Notes: generated from the sequence alone by a model not told the origin. A DNA stretch of 64,000 nucleotides from Neorhizobium petrolearium (GCF_017873175.1 NZ_JAGGJW010000005.1:186001-250000); one strand, 5' to 3'; numbered from the stretch's first letter, positions 32,806-41,848 are shown. Numbers and translations are program-made.

Positions 32806-33975
32806 TTACTTGGCATTCGGATCCTTGATCTTTGGATAGGTGGCGAACTCGACATTGTAGAGTTCGCCATCCACTTCCTTGACCTCGCGCATGTAGATGT
32901 CCTGCACGATGTCCCGGGTCGCTGGGTCAATGGTGATCGGGCCGCGCGGACTTACCCACGATGCCCCCTTCATGGCTTCAATGAGTTTGGTGCCATCCGT
33001 ATCGCCCTCAGTCTTCTTGAGGGCGGCATAGGCCAGCGTCATGGCATCATAACCACCGACCGACATAAAGTTCGGACGCATCCCCTTGTTGTCTTTCTTC
33101 ACCTGCTCAACGAAGGCCTTGTTTTCCGGGCTGTCGTGCAGGGCCGAATAGAAATGGCCGGTTATCACCCCCTTGGCCGCCGGGCCAATGCCGTTCAGAA
33201 GATCATCGTCGGTGATATCGCCAGTACCGATCAGCTTGATGCCCGCATCCGCCAGTCCGCGTTCGATGAACTGCTTCATGAACAGCGAGCCGACACCCGA
33301 CGGCACGAAGGCGAAGACCGCATCGGGTTTGGCGTCGCGCACGCGCTGCAGGAAGGGTGCAAAATCCGGGTTGGCGAGCGGAACACGGACGGCTTCGACG
33401 ATCGTGCCGCCTTCCTTCTTGAACTGGTTAGTGAACCCCTGCTCGATGTCGATACCTGGACCATAGTCGGAAACGAGGGTGACGACGCGTTTCAGGTTGT
33501 TCTGCACCGCCCAGGTGGCGACCGGAACAGCCGACTGCGGGCCGGCCATCGAAGTACGAGCAAAATATTGCGATTGCGGCATGATCGCCGATGTCGTGGC
33601 CGATGTGATAATCGCCGGGATCTTCGCCTGGTTAAGGACCGGAGCGACCGACATGGCAAGCGGCGTCAGGCCGAAGCCCATCAGCATCTTGACCCCATCG
33701 TTGACGACGAGTTCCTGGGCTATGCGGCGAGTCTGGTCAGCAACACCGGCGTCGTCGCGAAGAACAACTTCGATCTTTTTGCCGGCGACGGTATCGCCGT
33801 TCAGCGCCATGTAAGCCTTCACGCCGGCGTCGACCTGGTGACCGGTCGAGGCAAACGGACCGGTCATCGGCAGAATGAGGCCTATCTTGACTGTCTCCTG
33901 TGCGGCCGCCGGCAGAGCCACAAGACCGCTCAAAGCGATCCCGGTCGCAGCCATCAGTGTCCTTCTGGTAATCAT
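32806..33975 (-). CDS. Branched-chain amino acid-type ABC binding protein 2
   Basis: The 389-residue protein has a signal peptide (about 1-25) and the same periplasmic binding fold as the protein at 30018..31196, with long near-identical blocks such as GKKIEVVLRDDAGVADQ, RIAQELVVNDG and NPDFAPFLQRVRDAKPDAVF. The differences concentrate in the ligand-lobe loops (for example TSATTSAIMPQ), so the two may bind different members of one compound class. It is monocistronic: a strong hairpin follows. Both can be expected to use the same LivHMGF membrane machinery. Two TGTATACA palindromes lie upstream at 34209 and 34387. Confidence 0.92.
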   Translation of the reverse strand: MITRRTLMAATGIALSGLVALPAAAQETVKIGLILPMTGPFASTGHQVDAGVKAYMALNGDTVAGKKIEVVLRDDAGVADQTRRIAQELVVNDGVKMLMGFGLTPLAMSVAPVLNQAKIPAIITSATTSAIMPQSQYFARTSMAGPQSAVPVATWAVQNNLKRVVTLVSDYGPGIDIEQGFTNQFKKEGGTIVEAVRVPLANPDFAPFLQRVRDAKPDAVFAFVPSGVGSLFMKQFIERGLADAGIKLIGTGDITDDDLLNGIGPAAKGVITGHFYSALHDSPENKAFVEQVKKDNKGMRPNFMSVGGYDAMTLAYAALKKTEGDTDGTKLIEAMKGASWVSPRGPITIDPATRDIVQDIYMREVKEVDGELYNVEFATYPKIKDPNAK

Positions 33976-34208
33976 TTCTTTTCCTCCTCAAAAGATGACC
34001 ATTTCCAAAGCTTGCGTGACAGGCCGCATCCTCCTTGCGGCCATGGCCCACCACGGCTTGCAGAGCATATCAGGTTCAGCAGAACGAGCAGTCAACCAGT
34101 TGAAATGATCTGCAGGCCCACAATTTCCCTTTTTCATTGACGCGATATCCTGGGTCGCCGCTTTCTGATGATCCGGGGGACTCTTTCTAAGACGGCCTCA
34201 CAAAACCG

Positions 34209-34216
34209 TGTATACA
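34209..34216. promoter_or_regulatory. TGTATACA palindrome (site 2)
   Basis: GTGTATACAC is a perfect 10-bp palindrome 234 bases upstream of binding protein 2, matching the core of sites at 31303 and 34387. Confidence 0.35.
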
Positions 34217-34386
34217 CTATCGCCCCTGCCTCCCTATTTCCCGAACATTTCATCCGGCGCCTGGCCAATCTATGGCGCGATATCACAAGCGCAGAAAAGG
34301 TATTCGTAAAAAAGGAATTACAGACCCCACTCCAGAAACCGTCAGTTTTCCCATCCTCCATCGCGACGCTACAGAAGCAATAAGTC

Positions 34387-34394
34387 TGTATACA
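34387..34394. promoter_or_regulatory. TGTATACA palindrome (site 3)
   Basis: Third copy of the 8-bp TGTATACA core, 178 bases from site 2. It lies on the repC side of the gap. Confidence 0.25.
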
Positions 34395-34486
34395 TTCACT
34401 GTCAATATTAGCCTTTCGGATCAAAATCATCAAAGGAAGGCATATGAATCCTGACGCTCCTCAATTCCACCCCCGGCGAGCCGCCG

Positions 34487-35692
34487 CTATCCCCTCAGCG
34501 CGTTCAGCATTGGATGAACAGAGAAGCGGCCCTTTTCCGCCTTCCGTGTCAAATCGCGCAGGTAACCGCCCGGCGAGCGGATATCCTCCGCCCTTTCCAG
34601 GATTGCCGCGACGACGATTGCGGCGGAAATGTCCCCCATCGCTGCCCTCGCCGCCGCCCAAGCACTCGGACTGATGCCCAGCATGGAGCGGACAAGATCA
34701 GCCGCCTCCACCACGTCCCGCCAGTTCTTCACCCCGGTGCGAGCATAATCGGCAATCTGCGGGCAAGTTTTCAGGAATTCCTTCAGCCCAACTCCGACAG
34801 ATTTGCGTTCTGGGGCAATCTCCGGCATTCGCGGCGCCGGGGTGTTATGTTCTTGGCCGTTTAATTCAAAAGTTGGGTCTGTATTTGAATTCTGAATATG
34901 CTGCTCAAAAACAGACTCATTGGCGCTCATTTCCTGTTCCGAGAGACTATTAAGATAGGCATTCTCCACCTCAGCCCTCAGCCGGATCAACGCGTCGCAG
35001 CGGATTTCCAGTTCCACAATCTCGGTCCGCCTCGGCACGCGACCGGAAAGTGTCTGCAGCCGCTCCAAATAGGTGCCCCAGTCCCCTGTCCTGCTTTCAT
35101 TGAGCGCTGCTTCCACGGTCTTGGCAATGTCGCGCAGATGCAGCGTGATCTCCGAACGAACCCGGGCAATCCGCTTCGCCTCCGCCCGTGCGGCTTCCGC
35201 ACGTGAAAAGATCTCGTCGGCCCGCAGCGCCAAGGGCGCCAGGTCAAACCCGAAGGCGCTCTCAACCTGACCGCTCCCATCACGGCGGCAGAAACGCTTG
35301 CCGTTGGCGCTGTCGCGGCGGAAGATCAGCCCTGCCTCGACCAGAGCTGCCAGATGCCGCCTCAGCGTCGCAGGCGACATGCCGCGGGAACGGATTGACA
35401 GTTCCACGTTCGATGGAAAGACGATGAGTGGCGCACTACCATCGAGTTCGCGTTCCTGATGAAAGCTCGTCAGCGCTTCAAGCACCGTGATCGAGCGGTC
35501 CGAGAGGCCATAGACCTCCCTCGCCTCGGTGAGCGCCCTGATAAGCTGCCATTTCTCGGCCTTGCCGGTGTGATTGCCACCCTCGCCCGCGCGCAGACGT
35601 TCCTGCCGGCGCTCCACTTCGGCTCGGAGGGCAAAATTGCGCGCAGAAAATTGCGCGCCGCCAAAAGGCGTCGTTGCCAGTCTTTCCACCAT
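34487..35692 (-). CDS. repC: Replication initiator of repABC replicon
   Basis: The ATG at 35692 follows GGAG at a spacing of six and gives 401 residues, the usual RepC length; the longer frame would start at a TTG with poor spacing. The N-terminus TTPFGGAQFSARNFALRA is the typical RepC opening. The N-terminal half has the winged-helix DNA-binding region that contacts the origin. RepC is the only protein strictly needed for replication of repABC plasmids. Its coding sequence contains an A+T-rich stretch at 34858..34935, where the origin lies in studied relatives. Expression is held down by the antisense RNA between repB and repC. Confidence 0.95.
   Translation of the reverse strand: MVERLATTPFGGAQFSARNFALRAEVERRQERLRAGEGGNHTGKAEKWQLIRALTEAREVYGLSDRSITVLEALTSFHQERELDGSAPLIVFPSNVELSIRSRGMSPATLRRHLAALVEAGLIFRRDSANGKRFCRRDGSGQVESAFGFDLAPLALRADEIFSRAEAARAEAKRIARVRSEITLHLRDIAKTVEAALNESRTGDWGTYLERLQTLSGRVPRRTEIVELEIRCDALIRLRAEVENAYLNSLSEQEMSANESVFEQHIQNSNTDPTFELNGQEHNTPAPRMPEIAPERKSVGVGLKEFLKTCPQIADYARTGVKNWRDVVEAADLVRSMLGISPSAWAAARAAMGDISAAIVVAAILERAEDIRSPGGYLRDLTRKAEKGRFSVHPMLNALRG
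34858..34935. other. Probable oriV inside repC
   Basis: This stretch is clearly richer in A+T than the rest of repC (TTTAATTCAAAAG, TATTTGAATTCTGAATATG and CTCAAAAACAGAC). It encodes a low-complexity linker of the protein. In studied repABC plasmids the replication origin lies in an A+T-rich part of repC itself. Position and composition match; activity is not shown. Confidence 0.5.
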
Positions 35693-35988
35693 ATCCGTCT
35701 CCGTTCGGAGGCAAGCGCCCGCGGAAACGTCGCAATCAGCCAAAATCTCCCACGCTCGGACACGGCATTTCTGCCGCCGACTCTTGACTTTGGACTATGG
35801 AAGTGATTCTCTTGAACTGCTTAGATTGAAGAGGGCTTCCAGGACGGTGACGTTTTGGGGGCCTTTTTCTTGCTCTCGTAGCTTCCTTTCCGTGTGTTCC
35901 GATACGCCCGTTAAGGCATTTCTACTTCCGTTTGTGCATGCCATTGCCCGGAATCGATTTCCGCTTTTGGCAACATGCAAGACAGCTC
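35693..35988. other. repB-repC intergenic control region
   Basis: 296 bases with no protein gene. It carries the antisense RNA candidate (see 35815..35870) and the repC leader. In this replicon family it is the strongest incompatibility determinant apart from the partition site. Confidence 0.7.
35815..35870 (+). ncRNA. Countertranscript RNA of repABC (incompatibility RNA)
   Basis: On the strand opposite to repABC, AGGGCTTCC (35832..35840) pairs with GGGGGCCTT (35857..35865) through nine pairs including G-U wobbles, followed by a T-rich TTTCT. This is the expected terminator of the small antisense RNA that lies between repB and repC in all repABC replicons and blocks repC translation by pairing with its leader. 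The 5' end and promoter are not fixed; a TTGACT at 35784 is a possible -35 but its -10 is unclear, so the start shown is approximate. Confidence 0.6.
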
Positions 35989-37059
35989 TCAGCTCTTTCC
36001 GGCCGATCGACCTGTCAGAAACTCCTCGTAACGGGCGGCGAGCAATGACGCCGCCTCGTCGACAAAGGCGGCGTCGACATCCGCCGCAAATTCGATACGC
36101 TTCGTCTTCCCTTCGCGCCTCACGCGGGCGAAGACCTGACCGTTCCTATCCTTCAATTCCTGCGGCTTGGCAGGCTCAGGCTTCATGCTCGCATCGAGCC
36201 GTGCGAACAATATCTGGAAACGGCTGTCGCTGTCGGCCACCTTGAATCGTTCGGTATGGATCACGTCGGTCGCGATATGCTGCTTGGCCTCCCGCGAGAG
36301 GATTTCGCCGAGCTTCATCCAGCGCTCGCGCCCGACCTTCGGTGCCGGCCCGACAGCCCGGATGAACCGTTCGGGCACACTTTCCACCACCTGCAGCAGG
36401 CGTGACAACTCGCTCTTCTGCACGGCCAGTGCATCGCCGACCACCTTGCGGTCGAAACCGAGGCTCACGAGATTCCTGGCAAACAGCCCACGCTCGATGA
36501 AGGAAAGGTTGCGGCGTTCGGCATTCTCCTTACCCTGCGCCAACACCAACTCGTCGTCGGAAAGCGGCCTGACGATCGCCTTTACCTCGATGCCGAGACG
36601 AGCGGCGGCCTTGACGCGGCGATGACCGTAGGCGGTCTGGTAGCGGCCCTGCTTTTCAGGATGCGGACGCAGCAGCACCGGCACCTGCTGGCCACTCTCG
36701 CGGATGCTGTCCACCAGCGCTGCGAAATCCCCATCCTCATGCCCATCAAGCATCAACCGATCCTCGATGAAAGAGGAATCGATCCTGTCGGGATGGATGG
36801 TGACGACGCGCTCCCCTTCGCTCAATGCCTGTCGAAGCGCTCGGGCCTCTTCTACCTCGCGAGACATGGCTCCGAGGGAAAGCCCCATCGCCTTGACAGC
36901 ACCCGATGCGCTGCGGGGCGGCAAGGCTCCCTCTCTCGCCGGCGCAGGTTTGGCCTCAGCCTCAGGCATGGATTTCGTCTCGGGCGCACGGGCAGGCTCG
37001 GTCGGTGCCAGCCCTCCCCCGAACAATGCCCTCAACTCATTCTTGCGGCTTCCCGCCAT
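35989..37059 (-). CDS. repB: Partition protein RepB (ParB family)
   Basis: The ATG at 37059 follows AAGGAAGG at a spacing of eight and is preferred over the TTG two codons upstream. The 356-residue protein has the ParB N-terminal region (VLLRPHPEKQGRYQTAYGHR, then RVKAAARLG), followed by a helix-turn-helix (VVGDALAVQKSELSRLLQVV) and a C-terminal dimerisation part. RepB binds the centromere-like parS sites and is moved by RepA; with RepA it also represses the operon. It lies 28 bases after repA. Confidence 0.95.
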   Translation of the reverse strand: MAGSRKNELRALFGGGLAPTEPARAPETKSMPEAEAKPAPAREGALPPRSASGAVKAMGLSLGAMSREVEEARALRQALSEGERVVTIHPDRIDSSFIEDRLMLDGHEDGDFAALVDSIRESGQQVPVLLRPHPEKQGRYQTAYGHRRVKAAARLGIEVKAIVRPLSDDELVLAQGKENAERRNLSFIERGLFARNLVSLGFDRKVVGDALAVQKSELSRLLQVVESVPERFIRAVGPAPKVGRERWMKLGEILSREAKQHIATDVIHTERFKVADSDSRFQILFARLDASMKPEPAKPQELKDRNGQVFARVRREGKTKRIEFAADVDAAFVDEAASLLAARYEEFLTGRSAGKS

Positions 37060-37087
37060 TCCCAAAACCTTCCTTCAGTTCAGTCCC

Positions 37088-38380
37088 CTATCGACCCCAG
37101 GCAGTGTGTATCAGCCCTTTGACCTCATCATTGACGGCATTCATCGCCTCGAGAGCGCGGTCATAGGTGGTGCGGGTGAAATTCTCGCGGCCCACCTCAT
37201 AAAGTGTCTGCTTGGTGAGCCCAGCGTCCGAGACCGCCGTCGATTTCAGCATCGGAGCCGTCAACACGCGATCCCCGAAGAGCGAGCGCATAAAACCGAC
37301 GATCTGTGCCTGCGGCCCGTCATTCGGTTCATATCGGGTGACGAGATAACGCAGGAAATCAAAATTCAACGTACCACCCGCTTCGCGTACGACCGCAAGC
37401 AGATCGGACGTCATGAAGAGGAACTGGTTCATCGAGGCGACGTCGAGCATCTGCGGGTGCACGGTAACGATGACCGAGGTGGAGGCACACAGCGCCGAGA
37501 GGGTCAGGTAGCCGAGCTGCGGCGGGCAGTCGATCACGACAACGTCGTAGTCGGCTTCCACCGTCTGCAGTGCTGCCTGGATACGTGCGAAGAAGAGCGG
37601 CCCAGCGTCTTCGCCGTTCTGGCGGCGAGACAGCGCTTGTGGCGTCACGTGCTCGAATTCCTGCAGCTCGATATTGCCCGGCACGAGATCAAGGCCGGGA
37701 AAATAGGTGCTGCGGATAATGTCCGCCAAGGGACGCTGCTCGTCGTCATAGCGGATCGCGCCGTAAAGCGTGTCGTTGCCGGTGAGATCGAGTTCCGGTT
37801 GATAGCCGAAGAGCGCCGAAAGCGAGGCCTGCGGATCGAGGTCGATGGCCAGAACCCGGTGACCGGTCAACGCCAGATACTGGGCGAGATGCACGGCAGA
37901 AGTTGTCTTGCCCGAGCCACCCTTGAAGTTGGTGACCGAAATCACCTGCAGGTGTTCCCCGCGCGCCGCATCGCGACGCGGCAGGTAGGATCGCGCCTTG
38001 GCGATGTTCCCCTTGGCAAGCGCCTGTTCGGCAAGATGGCGGCGGAGCGCATTGATGTCGGTAAGCGAATAGAAGCGCCGGCCGCCGGCGCCCGTCTCCG
38101 GCTGCGGCCCTTCTCCTGCCAGCGAAAGCTGGCGGAGATAGCCATCGGATACGCCGACCAGCTTTGCCGCTTCTCCAGACGAAAAGGCACGCAGCGATTT
38201 CATCGAGGCCGGGGGAAAGAGCCGCTCGCGCATCGCCTTCAGTTGTTCGGAAAGCGCCCGCGCATCCCTGGCGATCGCCTCGTCGGCGAGCACGCGCGGC
38301 TCGACCACAGCTCCTGTGCTCCCCGCTCCCGATTTCTTCGCCGATACGTTCATGCGTTTGTTCCCCTTCGTGTCCGCCAT
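37088..38380 (-). CDS. repA: Partition ATPase RepA (ParA family)
   Basis: The start at 38380 follows GGGAG at a spacing of nine. Another ATG at 38353 also has a GGGGA before it, so 430 or 421 residues are possible. The protein has an N-terminal helix-turn-helix (SGEAAKLVGVSDGYLRQL) and the deviant Walker A motif KGGSGKTT (about 152-158), then DLDPQASLSALFG and DCPPQLGYLT. RepA drives plasmid segregation with RepB and represses repABC transcription. The frame's longer upstream extension has no ribosome site. Confidence 0.95.
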   Translation of the reverse strand: MADTKGNKRMNVSAKKSGAGSTGAVVEPRVLADEAIARDARALSEQLKAMRERLFPPASMKSLRAFSSGEAAKLVGVSDGYLRQLSLAGEGPQPETGAGGRRFYSLTDINALRRHLAEQALAKGNIAKARSYLPRRDAARGEHLQVISVTNFKGGSGKTTSAVHLAQYLALTGHRVLAIDLDPQASLSALFGYQPELDLTGNDTLYGAIRYDDEQRPLADIIRSTYFPGLDLVPGNIELQEFEHVTPQALSRRQNGEDAGPLFFARIQAALQTVEADYDVVVIDCPPQLGYLTLSALCASTSVIVTVHPQMLDVASMNQFLFMTSDLLAVVREAGGTLNFDFLRYLVTRYEPNDGPQAQIVGFMRSLFGDRVLTAPMLKSTAVSDAGLTKQTLYEVGRENFTRTTYDRALEAMNAVNDEVKGLIHTAWGR

Positions 38381-38595
38381 GCCTTGCTCCCTTCGATGAC
38401 CAGAGGCAGGATAAACCTCCGATATGAAGCCGGCTTGACCGGGCACGTGATTCCCGTCTGATTTTATACGCTGAGCAACCGAACTAACAGAGGCGGCCAC
38501 CGGTTACGCTGAAATGAAAAATATCCGCTCAATTCCGTTACGGAAGCTGAACGCCTCTCCGAGTCGCGTCAAGGATTTTTTGGTTAACGAGAAGT

Positions 38596-38618
38596 TATCG
38601 ATCTCAGGGAGATCGATA
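38596..38618. repeat. Perfect inverted repeat upstream of repA
   Basis: TATCGATCTC and GAGATCGATA are perfect 10-bp arms around AGG, 216 bases upstream of the repA start. It could be a RepA/RepB binding site or the operator of another protein. No T-run follows. Confidence 0.5.
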
Positions 38619-38773
38619 TAGCCTATCAAGGAGACGAGACTGCTCCAGGATTTAGCCGTCCGGCGAACTGCAGTATGGCAGGTAAGTTTGCTCAGGATGA
38701 GCGGAATATGCGAATGGAAAGACAGCCACCAAAGCGGCGCTGACTTTCATTCATGACCATGAACCGAGTTTGC

Positions 38774-38800
38774 AACGGCCGGGCCGAAAGCCCGGCCGTT
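38774..38800 (-). terminator. Terminator of the oxidoreductase fusion gene
   Basis: AACGGCCGGGC (38774..38784) and GCCCGGCCGTT (38790..38800) are perfect 11-bp arms with a five-base loop, 12 bases after the stop of the minus-strand fusion gene. Confidence 0.75.
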
Positions 38801-38812
38801 CGGCGCTCGAGA

Positions 38813-40822
38813 TTATGATCCGTTTTCCAGCCATGCCACTTGCCCCGGCGAGAGCTGGATATCAAGGGCCGAAAGACTGTCCTCGAGCTCGCCCACGGTC
38901 CGCGGCCCGATCAAGGGTATGACAGGGAAGGGTTGTGCGATGACATAAGCCAATGCGACGTGGATCGGGTGACGTCCAAGCTTTTCGGCAAGCTCTATTG
39001 CCCGGTCGCGACGCTGGAAATTGCGTTCGCAATACCAGACGCGAACGAGTTCTTCGTCGTCGCGTTTGTCACGGCCGGCCCGGTTTGTGAAGAACCCGCG
39101 CCCCTGGCTCGACCAGGCAAAGTTCGGGATCTGCCTCTCCATCAGCCATCTCTTCCAATCATCGTCAGATGCGGCAACACATCCTGCCCAGATCGGATCG
39201 AGCATTTCGGCAAGCGAGAAATTGTTTGAGAGGGCGCGGGGGGGTGCCCTGCCGTTCTTGCGGGCATAGGCGATTGCTTCGTCCATGCGTTCGCGGCTCC
39301 AGTTCGACCCGCCGAAGATGCCGCGGATCCTGCCACGCTTCACTTCCGCATCCATCGCATCGACGAACTCACCGACCGGAACATCCGGATTGTCGCGATG
39401 CATGAAATAGACATCCACATAGTCGGTCTTGAGGCGGTCGAGCGATTGATCCAGTTGCCTGGCAATCACATCGGGATAGCAGAGCGGCGAGTGAGCGCCC
39501 TTGCCGATCAGGATGAAATCCTCGCGAGGCAGCCTTCGGCTCGTATGCCAGTCGCCGAAAATCTTCTCCGTCTTGCCGGCGCCGTAAACATAGGCGGTAT
39601 CGAAAACATTTCCTCCCGCTTCATAGAAGGCATCCATGGTCAAAGACGCAGCAGCGAAGTTCGGGAAGAACTCAAACCCCAGGCTGACGACGGAAACCGG
39701 TTTCGCTAAGCCCGGAATCTGCCGCTTGGGCACATTGCGGCCGGCACGAACGGTCCCTCCGGCAAGGTTCGTGAGACGCTTTGCAGCTTTCTCCACGCCA
39801 TATTCCAGGCCGACCGAAGCCCGCCATTGATCGAGCACGCGCAAATTTCCAAGTGAATCCGCAGCGCTCATGCCCGGCCAGGCGAATTCGGTCCGGCCTT
39901 CCCGGATAGCCCCGCCGGCCGCATCCACCTCAAAAGAATAGAGATATCGTCTCTCCTCAAGCTCAACCGCCTCGCGTTCGTTCCCTCTGAATATCTCGAT
40001 CCGCCCGACACCCCCTTGTCGGCCCGAAGCGAACCAGAAATCCTTGACTTCGATCCGTCCTTCGGAGCCGATGATACGCAGCGTGTTGTCCTGCTGAGCC
40101 ATGATCGAGCAGGAGACCTCCGCGACGATGCCGTTGTCAAATTTGAGAACGGCGGAAGCCCATTCGTCAACACCTGATTGACCGAGATGAGCTGCGCCGG
40201 TGACTGTTTTGGGCTCCAGAAAATCCTTGCCCTCGACGGCTCCTGCAATCAGGCGGACCATGGAGACCGGATAGCCTCCGACATCCAGAATGCCGCCACC
40301 CGCCGTGTCGTTGTTAAAAAGGCGATGTTCAGGCTTGAAGCCTCCCATGTTGAAGCCGAAGCTCGAGCGGATGATCCTGATGTCTCCGATCACGCCGCTC
40401 TTCACCAGTTCTATAAGCTTCGCCGTCTGCGGATGAAGACGGTACATATAGGCTTCGCCGGCGAAAACTTTCGCTTTTCCGGCTTCATAAAAGACGACGT
40501 CGGCATCATAGGCGGAAAGCGCGATCGGCTTTTCGACCAGCACATGTTTGCCGGCGCGGATGGACTTGATCGCCCATTCCGCGTGTCCGGTATGGGGAAC
40601 CGCGATATAGACTGCGTCTATCTCCGGATCACCAAGCAGCGCCTCATAACCGGCGACGATCCTCGCACCGGGAAAGGCCTCTGAAAGCCCGGGTTTGTCC
40701 GGATTGCGCGTGGCGATGGCAACGAGTCGGCCGGTTTGTGAGTGTGCAATCCCTTCGGCGAAGGCGCGCGCAATCGTGCCGGGCCCGATAATGCCCCAGC
40801 GGATTTTGTTTTCTATGGTCAT
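38813..40822 (-). CDS. Gfo/Idh/MocA dehydrogenase fused to aldo/keto reductase
   Basis: One 669-residue protein with two NAD(P)-dependent oxidoreductase domains. Residues 1-330 are Gfo/Idh/Moc[13 protein letters not shown] nucleotide-binding loop, the EKP catalytic Lys motif (VEKPIALS) and [11 protein letters not shown]. Residues about 370-669 are an aldo/keto reductase with the usual tetrad: Asp and Tyr in FDTAYVYG (about 407-412), Lys in ILIGKG and His in YFMHRDNP. Each domain looks complete and active-site residues are kept. The two would act in sequence on a sugar or polyol, with no need for a free intermediate. AAGGAAAGAG precedes the ATG. It lies downstream of the decayed sugar ABC operon, whose last gene it may once have been. 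Confidence 0.9.
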   Translation of the reverse strand: MTIENKIRWGIIGPGTIARAFAEGIAHSQTGRLVAIATRNPDKPGLSEAFPGARIVAGYEALLGDPEIDAVYIAVPHTGHAEWAIKSIRAGKHVLVEKPIALSAYDADVVFYEAGKAKVFAGEAYMYRLHPQTAKLIELVKSGVIGDIRIIRSSFGFNMGGFKPEHRLFNNDTAGGGILDVGGYPVSMVRLIAGAVEGKDFLEPKTVTGAAHLGQSGVDEWASAVLKFDNGIVAEVSCSIMAQQDNTLRIIGSEGRIEVKDFWFASGRQGGVGRIEIFRGNEREAVELEERRYLYSFEVDAAGGAIREGRTEFAWPGMSAADSLGNLRVLDQWRASVGLEYGVEKAAKRLTNLAGGTVRAGRNVPKRQIPGLAKPVSVVSLGFEFFPNFAAASLTMDAFYEAGGNVFDTAYVYGAGKTEKIFGDWHTSRRLPREDFILIGKGAHSPLCYPDVIARQLDQSLDRLKTDYVDVYFMHRDNPDVPVGEFVDAMDAEVKRGRIRGIFGGSNWSRERMDEAIAYARKNGRAPPRALSNNFSLAEMLDPIWAGCVAASDDDWKRWLMERQIPNFAWSSQGRGFFTNRAGRDKRDDEELVRVWYCERNFQRRDRAIELAEKLGRHPIHVALAYVIAQPFPVIPLIGPRTVGELEDSLSALDIQLSPGQVAWLENGS

Positions 40823-40849
40823 GACTCTTTCCTTGGATGATGAAATTGC

Positions 40850-41383
40850 TCAGCGGAGACGATTGCCTGTCTCGTCGAAAAGAAAGGCGCGGAGCGGACA
40901 CGCCCACGGTCAGGTGCGCGCTATCGCCGTTGTGGCGGGATTCCGGTTGCTCGATGACGATCGTCTCGCCGGAAAGACTTGCATGGACATAGCTGGTATT
41001 GCCGAGATGCTCTGCCACCTCGACAACAACCCTCAAATCGGCGTCACCTTCTCCCGCCTTGACGAAGTGCTCCGGCCGGATGCCGAGGATTACAGGACTG
41101 CCCGGCGCGAGGTCGGACGAAATCGGAACGGTAAAGCTTATCTTACTTTCTGCGGCCAAGGCCACGGTGATCCCCTTCGGACTGCGGTCCACCACCTCGG
41201 CTCTCAGGAAGTTCATCTTGGGCGACCCCACGAAACCTGCGACGAACTGATTGGCGGGGTCGTCATAAAGGTCGAGCGGCGCTCTCACCTGCTCGATGCG
41301 CCCTGCCCGCAACACGACGATTTTGTCGGCAAGCGTCATGGCTTCGGTCTGATCATGTGTCACGTAGATCATGGTCGTGCCAA
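40850..41383 (-). pseudogene. C-terminal remnant of UgpC/MalK-type sugar ABC ATPase
   Basis: The frame begins inside the family's [21 protein letters not shown] segment (H-loop region). It continues through [15 protein letters not shown] and the C-terminal OB-fold regulatory region. Walker A, signature and Walker B are all missing. Near 40885..40902 the frame is shifted: the expected C-terminal ending [13 protein letters not shown] and its stop (40850..40852) are in a neighbouring frame. It is therefore doubly broken and cannot power transport. Upstream it joins directly to the binding-protein remnant at a short shared sequence. Confidence 0.88.
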
Positions 41384-41848
41384 GCCCGCCTTCTCATAGA
41401 AGTCGCGCCGATAAAAGATGGCAACGGGGCCGGAATCCCACGGCACGGCATAGGATACGCCATCCACTTCGAGTTCCGTCCGCTTGAATTCCGGGAACAG
41501 GGCTTGAATTTCCGGTGTATATCCCACTTCACTCAGATCGGCGAAGCAATCGGGGAAACGATTCCAGAAGACCTCGGCTTCGAAGTTCTCGATCGAAACG
41601 ATGTCGGGCAGGCCTTCTCCTCCCGCCGCACAGGCCGCCAGCGTCTTGTCGTAAACCTGATCGTTGCCAAGGTCCTCCACCTTGACCTTGATGTCCGGGT
41701 ATTTCTTGTTGAAGCCCTCAAGTGTCGCCTTGAGCGCCGACGCGGCAACGTCCCAGTTCCAGATGGTCACTTCGCCGGACTGCGCAAAGGCGGTACCGGA
41801 CATGAGCGATGCGACAACAGCCGTCGCCCCCGCAAGTTTGAAGCGCAT
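41369..41848 (-). pseudogene. N-terminal remnant of sugar ABC binding protein
   Basis: A normal start and signal peptide (MRFKLAGATAVVASLMSG, cleavage after AFA) lead into a typical extracellular sugar-binding protein fold ([51 protein letters not shown]). After AGL the homology stops and the frame ends three codons later at 41369. Only about 158 of the roughly 410 residues of the family remain. The break coincides with the start of the ATPase remnant, so the rest of this gene, two permease genes and the ATPase N-terminus were deleted together. Confidence 0.88.

Larger units (their letters stand above)
33976..34486. other. Intergenic region between binding protein 2 and repC
   Basis: 511 bases with no convincing gene; short frames here have no homology that I recognise. 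It contains two TGTATACA palindromes (34209..34216 and 34387..34394) and an A-rich stretch near 34295..34320. On the plus strand a GGAAGG site precedes an ATG at 34444, but the short frame it opens runs antisense into repC and looks like chance. It must hold the promoter of binding protein 2 and the end of the rep operon. Confidence 0.6.
38381..38812. other. repA upstream region / end of fusion-enzyme gene
   Basis: 432 bases without a gene. It should contain the repABC promoter. A TTCCGTTACGGAA palindrome is at 38533..38545, a perfect 10-bp inverted repeat with a three-base centre at 38596..38618, and the terminator of the oxidoreductase gene at 38774..38800. Partition sites (parS) of repABC replicons are palindromes near the operon, but neither element here matches the consensus I remember. 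Confidence 0.6.

Noticed and set aside
38533..38545. TTCCGTTACGGAA palindrome as a parS site
   Set aside because: It is a 13-bp symmetric element near repA but does not match the 16-bp parS pattern of repABC plasmids that I remember; only mentioned in the region entry.
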